64,000 nucleotides of DNA, from contig JBHGAV010000004.1 in NCBI GenBank assembly GCA_041946685.1, positions 50,672-114,671 on the forward strand, given 5' to 3'. Made by a program: the position numbers and the translations under genes. The notes under the pieces are model-generated. The model worked only from the letters and a program-made list of their open reading frames with translations, was not told where the DNA came from and ran no database searches. Positions 59,801 to 64,000 of the stretch are shown here, piece after piece. Source of the stretch: JBHGAV01 sp041946685. GTDB taxonomy: Bacteria; Acidobacteriota; Terriglobia; Bryobacterales; Bryobacteraceae. Numbering within the stretch: the stretch's first letter is position 1; the number at the start of each line of letters is the position of its first letter.

Positions 59801-60362
59801 CCTCGTCAAGCAGGGCTCCCAGTATGCGCCTAATCCGAGTGGCGGCATCGCGCTGAATTCCGCTTTTGTTACCTTCTTCAACCGGGCGGCGGCCTTCTCG
59901 GAAGCCGTTTATCCGGGCGGCTCTCCCGCGCCACGACTCGCCTACACGCTCCGTGCGTCCGCTCCGCAGGGCGTCGACAACCTGACGCTCACGGTCGACC
60001 AGCAATCTCTCAGGGCGGGCCGGGGAAAGCCGGCTACGGTGAACTTCGTGTGGACGGGCAACGCCTCGCAGGAAGTCAAGCTCACCGGCAAGTTCGGCGG
60101 CGGGCCTGACCTGGCCTTCGCTACCTACAGCGGCTTGTGGGCGGTCTTCGAGTTTTTCGGCGACGCCGACCGCTGGCAGACCAGCGGCAGCGTTCACCGG
60201 CTCGATTGGGTTATCCGGCAGGGTCGTGCCGCCAAGCCTCTCACGCTTCCCGACGGCAGCCCCCTGACCGTCTCCTTCGACCTGGAAACGCCCGGCGCCA
60301 CCCCCGTCTTCCAGAAAGGGTTCCTTTCCGGTTTGAGTTGCGTGGCGCGGGTCGCGCAGTGA
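56880..60362 (+). CDS. tssM: T6SS membrane complex protein TssM (IcmF family)
   Basis: TssM spans the envelope and forms the channel with TssL. The 1160-residue sequence has two N-terminal transmembrane helices (about 3-23 and 34-54), a cytoplasmic GTPase-like domain with an intact Walker A GREGSAKT (113-120), and a further helix near residue 445-467 (VLLAAAACLALFYAIALIVSY). A large periplasmic part follows, with IcmF signatures such as FFGLLFGNTQLSL-like and YDNLKAYLITTTHHDK, and a beta-rich C-terminal domain (QEVKLTGKFGGGPDL). Without a TssJ lipoprotein in the window, outer-membrane anchoring must use another protein or none. Its TGA overlaps the kinase ATG by one base. Confidence 0.95.
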   Translation: MNIYLIVSSAFALFVVLVYFLGSLLGLKGGDLWILRGGLALIGLVAALAYLWYYLKSFGTLARSARGGQAGAGAAEPSGEADLVAREAESRLSASELGRKATLSSMPVVLFLGREGSAKTSSIVNCGLHPELLAGHVFQENLVAPTRAANLWFTHRVVVAEAGGKLLADDASFQRFLKKLRPGTLAPLLGRGGQAPRAAVVCFSVEEFLQPGASDAVSAACRRLRQALETASKTFGSRLPVYVLFTKADRIAFFADYVRNLGKEEAGEVVGATVEDLGAQTEGVYAERETGRLTEVFNNLLYSLCDHRPDFLAREHDPATLGGVYEFPRELRKLRPAVVQFLVDLCRPSQLQAGPFLRGFYFSGVRAVVTQEVAAPAPREQRPAAGALGGATSVFTAGGRPAEAEAPRAMTTRKVPQWLFLSHLFTDVLFADSAVTGGSSARVGLIRRVLLAAAACLALFYAIALIVSYSGNRSLERNALTAVQAIGTVQAAAFEAPPLETLTRLEAPRQSLETLTRYQRDGAPLRLRWGLFTGDDLYPVVRRAYYSRFFGLLFGNTQLSLVESLRRLPASPSPTDDYGAAYDNLKAYLITTTHHDKSTRLFLSPVLMKHWLEGKNAEPERVQLVRKQFDFYSEDLRLSNPFSSQADALVVERGRRYLSQFAGLERVYQFMLAEASRQNPGINFNQQFPGSARVVVNTKEIPGAFTRGGWEAMQKAIPNADRYFAGEQWVLGDAGASGIDRAQMERQLRDRYTADFIGQWRAFLQATTVVRYANLKDAASKLTDLSGNQSPLLAALWVVSQNTAVSSDPVKSAFQPVQAVVSPESKDRYVGPSNTNYMNALVSLQAAVEQASGGTGGPGDPMISQVNSQATGAKIVTRQMAQGFRIDPEGKVEQTTQKLLEDPIAHVEALVRSMGPGELNAKGAALCAAFRPLMSKYPFQPSATQQATLQEVNAVFQPGQGALWTFYESSLRNYLVKQGSQYAPNPSGGIALNSAFVTFFNRAAAFSEAVYPGGSPAPRLAYTLRASAPQGVDNLTLTVDQQSLRAGRGKPATVNFVWTGNASQEVKLTGKFGGGPDLAFATYSGLWAVFEFFGDADRWQTSGSVHRLDWVIRQGRAAKPLTLPDGSPLTVSFDLETPGATPVFQKGFLSGLSCVARVAQ

Positions 60363-61927
60363 TGGAAGCCCTCCAGCGCATCGGCAAGTACGAACTGGAG
60401 CAGTTTCTCGGCGGCGGCATGTCGCACGTGTACCGTGCGCGCGACACCGTCATCGGCCGCACCGTGGCCGTGAAGGTCCTCACTCCGGAAGCGTCCTCGG
60501 ACCCCGAATCCAAAGCCCGCTTTCTGCGGGAAGCCCGCACGGCCGGCGGCCTCGCTCACGAGAACATCATGAGCGTGTACGACTTCGGCGAGGACCAGGG
60601 CCGTCCCTTCATGGTCATGGAGTTTTTGCGTGGCGAAGATCTCCGCAGCGCCATGAAGAGCGGCCGCACCGGCGATCTCGCTGGCCGTCTGCGCATCGCC
60701 GTTCAGGTCGCCAGGGCCCTTGAGTACATTCACTCGCGGAAAATCATCCACCGCGACATCAAGCCCGAGAACATACACATCAACGAAACCGGAACGGTGA
60801 AGCTGATGGATTTCGGCATCGCCAAGAGCGAGGACCTCAGCCTGACCCGTCCCGGCTTCACCATGGGCACTCCCTTCTACATGGCCCCGGAGCAGGTGAC
60901 CGGCCGCGACGTCACTTACCTTGCGGACATCTACGCCTTCGGAATCCTGCTGTTCGAGTTGCTCACCGGCTCCCGCCCGCTCTCCGGCGACACCGTCGAG
61001 CAGCTTTTCGCCCGCATCCTGCACGAGCAGGTCGATCTCGCGCCCCTGCGGCAGGCCGGCGTCCCGGAACCGGTTTGCGCTCTCATCGGCAGATGTGTCG
61101 CCAAGAACCCCGCAGAGCGGCCGCAGAGCTTCACCGAGGTGCTGCGCCACCTGGAGCAGGCTCCCGCGCCCAAGCGCCGCTGGATCATCCCGGCGGCGGC
61201 CATGCTGGCGATCGCCTTGCTGCTCACCGCCTGGTTCGCCTTGCGGCCCAGAAGCGCGGTCGAGACGCCTCCTTCCCCGAAGGCCGAACTCTCCACGGTC
61301 CTCTCCACTCCCACCGGAACGATGGTGCTGGTGGCGGGCCGCTTCTACATCGACCGCACCGAAGTCACCAACCAGGCTTACGCCGCTTTCTGCGCCGAGC
61401 GCGGGCGTCCGCTGCCGCCCGCTTTCCCCGGCGAACGCCCCGACTACCCCGTCGTGAACATCACCATCGTGGACGCGCAGGAGTTTGCCAAGTGGGCCGG
61501 CAAGCGCCTGCCGACTAAGGACGAATGGGAAAGCGCAGCCCGAGGCACGGACGGCCGTGCCTACCCTTGGGGTAATGCGAAGGACCCGTCCCTGGCCAAC
61601 GTCGCCGACAATGCCTCTTTGAGCACGCATGCGTTGATGCCCGCCGATTCCTTCCGGCAGGGCATGAGCCCTTACGGTGTACTGCAAATGGCCGGCAACG
61701 CCTGGGAGTTCGTGGATGAGCTGGTCACGCCGAGTCCCGGCGCGCTTCAGGCGTTTGCCAGGCTGCTCACTCCGCCCCCCACCGCGGACGAACCCTGGTA
61801 CACGATTCGCGGCGGCGCCTTCGACATTCCGCTCGTCGAAAACGCGGCCTTTGAATGGAGCGCCGTGCCCGCCCGCTTCCGCGCCCCCAACATTGGCTTT
61901 CGCTGCGTGAAGGACCCGGCTCGCTGA
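60362..61927 (+). CDS. T6SS-linked Ser/Thr kinase fused to a formylglycine-generating-enzyme-type domain (PpkA-like)
   Basis: This 521-residue protein starts at ATG 60362, overlapping the tssM stop by one base. The kinase domain (about 7-265) has LGGGMSHVYRARD, VAVKVL with Lys38, IIHRDIKPENIHI (128-140), LMDFGIAKSED and MAPEQVTGRDVTYLADIYAFG, so it should be active. One transmembrane helix (about 274-294) follows. From about 317 a formylglycine-generating-enzyme/sulfatase-modifying-factor domain appears: MVLVAGRFYIDRTEVTNQAYAAF, PVVNITIVDAQEFAKWAGKRLPTKDEWESAARG, YPWGNAKDPSLANV, and C-terminal GGAFDIPLVENA. In several T6SS a membrane kinase acts on an FHA protein to switch secretion on. No FHA or phosphatase gene is seen here. 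Confidence 0.88.
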   Translation: MEALQRIGKYELEQFLGGGMSHVYRARDTVIGRTVAVKVLTPEASSDPESKARFLREARTAGGLAHENIMSVYDFGEDQGRPFMVMEFLRGEDLRSAMKSGRTGDLAGRLRIAVQVARALEYIHSRKIIHRDIKPENIHINETGTVKLMDFGIAKSEDLSLTRPGFTMGTPFYMAPEQVTGRDVTYLADIYAFGILLFELLTGSRPLSGDTVEQLFARILHEQVDLAPLRQAGVPEPVCALIGRCVAKNPAERPQSFTEVLRHLEQAPAPKRRWIIPAAAMLAIALLLTAWFALRPRSAVETPPSPKAELSTVLSTPTGTMVLVAGRFYIDRTEVTNQAYAAFCAERGRPLPPAFPGERPDYPVVNITIVDAQEFAKWAGKRLPTKDEWESAARGTDGRAYPWGNAKDPSLANVADNASLSTHALMPADSFRQGMSPYGVLQMAGNAWEFVDELVTPSPGALQAFARLLTPPPTADEPWYTIRGGAFDIPLVENAAFEWSAVPARFRAPNIGFRCVKDPAR

Positions 61928-61939
61928 GCGGCCCTCGCT

Positions 61940-62266
61940 TCAAGCCTCCGGCTTCAGCTCGTGTTCCAGCCAGCTCAGGTATGCCGGAGAGCCTTCGGCT
62001 ACGGCCAGCACCAACACCTCGGGCACTTCGTAGGAGTGCAGCCTTTCCAGTTCGCTGCGGAGCCGGTCGAGCAGGTCCCGCCGGCTCTTGATGATGAGCA
62101 GGCATTCGGGCGCCTCCTCGACCACGCCGCGCCAGCGATAGATGCTGCGCGCTCCCGTGACGATGTTGACGCACGCCGCCAGCCGCTTGTCCACCAGCCC
62201 GCGTGCCAGGCCCTCCGCTTCCACGGCGTCCGTGCACGTGCTCAGAACGACGATCTTGTCGGTCAT
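61940..62266 (-). CDS. cutA: Divalent-cation tolerance protein CutA
   Basis: This 108-residue protein is a trimeric, very stable CutA-family member. The family pattern is complete: IVVLSTCTDAVEAEGLARGLVDKRLAACVNIV (5-36), SIYRWRGVVEEAPECLLIIKS and HSYEVPEVLVLAVAEGSPAYLSWL near the C-terminus. CutA is associated with copper and other divalent-metal tolerance, though its biochemical role is unresolved. AGGAA precedes ATG 62266, and a perfect TATAAT box lies upstream. It converges with the T6SS kinase 13 bp away. Confidence 0.92.
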   Translation of the reverse strand: MTDKIVVLSTCTDAVEAEGLARGLVDKRLAACVNIVTGARSIYRWRGVVEEAPECLLIIKSRRDLLDRLRSELERLHSYEVPEVLVLAVAEGSPAYLSWLEHELKPEA

Positions 62267-62300
62267 CGGAAGTTTCCTGTGGAAAATTGGTCAAAAGCAG

Positions 62301-62306
62301 ATTATA
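62301..62306 (-). promoter_or_regulatory. TATAAT -10 box for cutA
   Basis: On the minus strand a perfect TATAAT stands about 35 nt before the cutA ATG. No good -35 was found 16-18 bp further upstream, so the assignment rests on the -10 alone. The 76-bp cutA/ftsB-like intergenic region is unusually AT-rich, and a rightward TATATT (62313-62318) may serve the opposite gene. Confidence 0.35.
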
Positions 62307-62342
62307 AGAGAGTATATTAGGGTAGAGTCTGCGATCTTTTTG

Positions 62343-62639
62343 ATGAGACTGCCGCTCAAAACCATCCTGAGCACAGGCGCCCTGCTTGCCGCGGGCGGTT
62401 ACCTGCTTTACAGCTTCCTCGGCCCGAACGGCGTCCCTATGGTTCTGGAGAAGCGCCGCGAGATCCGCGAGTTGCAGCGGCAGAACGCCGACATCGAGCG
62501 CGAGATCCAGGAACGCTCTGAGCGCATTCGCCGGTTCGCGGAGAGCCCTTCCGAGCAGGACCGCCGCTTCCGGGAGGACCTCAAGCTCCTCAAGAAGGGC
62601 GAAACGACCTTCGTCACCCAGGACGAACCGGCGCCCTGA
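62343..62639 (+). CDS. FtsB/DivIC-like septum formation protein
   Basis: This 98-residue bitopic protein has an N-terminal transmembrane helix (about 6-25, KTILSTGALLAAGGYLLYSF) and a coiled coil (about 34-68, EKRREIRELQRQNADIEREI). A C-terminal DLKLLKKGETTFVTQDEP segment matches the FtsB/DivIC pattern, where a short motif ending in a Gly-Glu pair leads into a strand that binds FtsQ. It would complete the FtsQ-FtsL-FtsB trio whose other members are in the dcw cluster about 40 kb away. ATG 62343 is chosen over upstream in-frame codons that would overlap cutA. Confidence 0.7.
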   Translation: MRLPLKTILSTGALLAAGGYLLYSFLGPNGVPMVLEKRREIRELQRQNADIEREIQERSERIRRFAESPSEQDRRFREDLKLLKKGETTFVTQDEPAP

Positions 62640-62651
62640 AGCGTTCTGCGA

Positions 62652-62663
62652 TCAGCGCTCAGC
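62652..62663. repeat. Left inverted-repeat arm flanking the four-helix-bundle gene
   Basis: TCAGCGCTCAGC is the reverse complement, with one mismatch in twelve, of GCTGACCGCTGA, which occurs twice at the other end of the gene (63037-63048 and 63051-63062). The gene is thus bracketed by imperfect inverted repeats. Confidence 0.5.
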
Positions 62664-62674
62664 CCCCAGCCACT

Positions 62675-63055
62675 ATGAAGAGCTTCCGTGAGTTGACGGT
62701 CTGGTAAAAGGCCCATGAGTTGACTCTGGCGGTCTACAAGGTCACCTCCGGTTTTCCGGCCGAGGAGCTTTACGGTTTGACGTCTCAGCTCAGCCGGGCG
62801 TGTTCCTCCATCCCCGCAAATATCGCGGAAGGGTGCGGACGAGACGGGGATGCCGAGTTTGCCCGTTTCTGCTCTATCGCGATGGGGTCCGCCAGCGAGC
62901 TCCAGTATCATCTGCTGCTGGCGAACGACTTGAAGCTGATGGGCCGGCAGGACTACGAGGCGCTTGTCCAAAGCACCATCGAGTTGAAGCGCATGCTCGC
63001 GGGCTTCATAAGGAAGCTGAAAGCCGACCGCCGAAAGCTGACCGCTGAAAGCTGA
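62675..63055 (+). pseudogene. Four-helix-bundle (23S rRNA intervening-sequence-type) protein gene with in-frame stop at codon 11
   Basis: The family usually starts like MKSFRDLxVWQKAHEL. Here ATG 62675 gives MKSFRELTVW, then TAA (62705-62707), then KAHELTLAVYKVTSGFPAEELYGL continuing in the same frame to TGA 63053-63055. The stop sits where glutamine is normal, so a single CAA or CAG change to TAA would explain it. The rest is intact: LYGLTSQLSRACSSIPANIAEG, FARFCSIAMGSASELQYHLLLA, and a C-terminal helix. A TTG at 62720 could allow expression of a shortened form of 111 residues lacking the first helix start. The role of the family is unknown; some members are encoded inside 23S rRNA genes. 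A sequencing error is possible. Confidence 0.7.
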
Positions 63056-63067
63056 CCGCTGACCGCT
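63016..63067. repeat. 14-bp tandem repeat at the end of the four-helix-bundle gene
   Basis: Three units of GCYGAAAGCYGACC (63016-63029, 63030-63043, 63044-63057) are followed by the half-unit GCTGACC (63058-63064) and GCT. The repeat encodes the last residues of the protein, includes its stop codon, and ends at the cysteine synthase stop. Such short GCTGACC repeats often border this gene family. Confidence 0.65.
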
Positions 63068-64000
63068 CTATTCCGTGAACATCCCCTCAAAGAGCACCGA
63101 GCTCAGGTACCGCTCTCCTGAGTCGGGCAGAATGGCTACGATTGTCTTTCCGTCGAACTCGGGCTTCTGTGCCAGACGCACGGCCACCGCCGCCGCCGCG
63201 CCGCAGGAAATACCTGCGAGAATTCCTTCCTCCTGCGCCAGCCTTCTCGCCATCTCGATGGCTTCCTCGTTGGTGACCGTTTCCACCTGGTCCACCACGG
63301 ACAGGTCGAGCGTGTCCGGAATGAAGCCCGCGCCGATCCCCTGAATCTTGTGCGGACCGGGCTTCAGCGGTTGCCCGCTCCTGGTCTGCGTGATAACCGG
63401 GCTCGCCGCCGGCTCCACCGCCACCGACAGGATCTGCCTGCCGCGCGCCTGCTTGAAGTAGCGCGTGATGCCCGTGATGGTGCCGCCCGTTCCCACGCCG
63501 CTGACCAGCACATCCACCTGGCCCTCGGTGTCATCCCAAATCTCCGGACCGGTGGTCTTGAAGTGGATCTCCGGATTGGCCGGGTTCTTGAACTGCTGGA
63601 GCAGCACGTAGCGCCCCGGTTCGGAGGCCGCCATCTGCTCGGCTGTCCGGATGGCTGCGCCCATGCCGCCCGAGGCCTCGGTCAGCACCAGCTTCGCCCC
63701 GAACGCCTTCAACACCTTCCGCCTCTCCAGCGACATGCTCTCGGGCATGGTCAGCGTGATCGGATAGCCTCGCGCGGCGGCTACGAACGCCAGGGCAATC
63801 CCGGTGTTCCCGCTGGTCGGCTCGATCAGCTCCTTGCCCGGCTTCAGGACGCCTCGCGCCTCCGCGTCCCAGATCATGGAGGCCCCGATCCGGCACTTGA
63901 CCGAATAGGCCGGGTTGCGTCCTTCAATCTTGGCCAGCACCCTCGCGTGGGAGCCGCCCGTTACACGGTTCAGCCGGACCAGCGGCGTCCGGCCGATGCT
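63068..64000 (-). CDS. cysK: Cysteine synthase (O-acetylserine sulfhydrylase), N-terminus off window
   Basis: This PLP enzyme makes cysteine from O-acetylserine and sulfide. At least 310 residues are present; the frame runs off the right edge, and the first visible residues (SIGRTPLVRLNRV) lie just after the usual start, so about ten residues are missing. Key blocks are NPAYSVKCRIGASMI with the PLP-binding lysine, EPTSGNTGIALAFVAAARGY, the VSGVGTGGTITGITRYF phosphate loop, IQGIGAGFIPDTLDL and EGILAGISCGAAAAVAVRLA. These match CysK rather than cystathionine beta-synthase. Converges with the four-helix-bundle gene; only the tandem repeat lies between. Confidence 0.94.
   Translation of the reverse strand, partial: SIGRTPLVRLNRVTGGSHARVLAKIEGRNPAYSVKCRIGASMIWDAEARGVLKPGKELIEPTSGNTGIALAFVAAARGYPITLTMPESMSLERRKVLKAFGAKLVLTEASGGMGAAIRTAEQMAASEPGRYVLLQQFKNPANPEIHFKTTGPEIWDDTEGQVDVLVSGVGTGGTITGITRYFKQARGRQILSVAVEPAASPVITQTRSGQPLKPGPHKIQGIGAGFIPDTLDLSVVDQVETVTNEEAIEMARRLAQEEGILAGISCGAAAAVAVRLAQKPEFDGKTIVAILPDSGERYLSSVLFEGMFTE

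Noticed and set aside
1..64000. tRNA, rRNA, CRISPR array, insertion sequence or prophage
   Set aside because: Gaps between genes are short and show no cloverleaf, spaced repeats, transposase or phage structural genes beyond the phage-like T6SS parts.

Overview
The window is about 64 kb of GC-rich DNA, densely coded on both strands. No rRNA, tRNA, CRISPR array, insertion sequence or prophage was recognised. Protein style suggests an Acidobacteriota genome, probably related to Solibacter/Bryobacter: large secreted proteins with a degenerate M48 domain, several Ser/Thr kinases with proline-rich linkers, and a dcw cluster next to a type VI secretion system (T6SS). This placement is inference and no marker gene proves it. 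Both window edges cut genes: an APC transporter at the left and a cysteine synthase at the right.

Region 1 (1-5400): APC permease with a C-terminal universal-stress-like domain, CCA-adding/HD nucleotidyltransferase, a tiny single-helix membrane protein with its own near-consensus promoter, and a secreted protein carrying a decayed M48 peptidase domain.

Region 2 (5400-21615): a nearly complete division/cell-wall (dcw) operon, mraZ-rsmH-ftsL-ftsI-murE-murF-mraY-murD-ftsW-murG-murC-ftsQ-ftsA-ftsZ, with many start/stop overlaps. murB and ddl are absent from their usual place. A sigma70-like promoter feeds directly into four 10-bp-spaced MraZ boxes that run into the mraZ start codon.

Region 3 (21619-29528): leftward genes for a Gfo/Idh oxidoreductase, radical SAM enzyme, PurS, GlmS, YjbQ and an SMC-like ATPase. 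Rightward genes are a GT9 glycosyltransferase, then a CsgG-like protein paired with a Ser/Thr kinase.

Region 4 (29540-61927): a T6SS locus in two arms. The leftward arm reads tssB-tssC-hcp-tagJ-tssA-tssE-tssF-tssG-clpV-(unknown caspase-like protein)-vgrG-PAAR. The rightward arm has an ATP-grasp enzyme, tssK1, a Tat-exported esterase, a methyltransferase, then tssK2-tssL-tssM and a kinase fused to a formylglycine-generating-enzyme-type domain. tssJ and a recognisable FHA protein or phosphatase are missing, and tssK is duplicated. Inside this arm sit a leftward methyltransferase and a tail-anchored protein. The latter combines a remnant kinase N-lobe with at least six PGEFTRMFQ-type repeats, and is the most unusual product of the window.

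Region 5 (61940-64000): cutA, an FtsB/DivIC-like protein, a four-helix-bundle gene with an early in-frame stop flanked by inverted repeats, and the truncated cysteine synthase.
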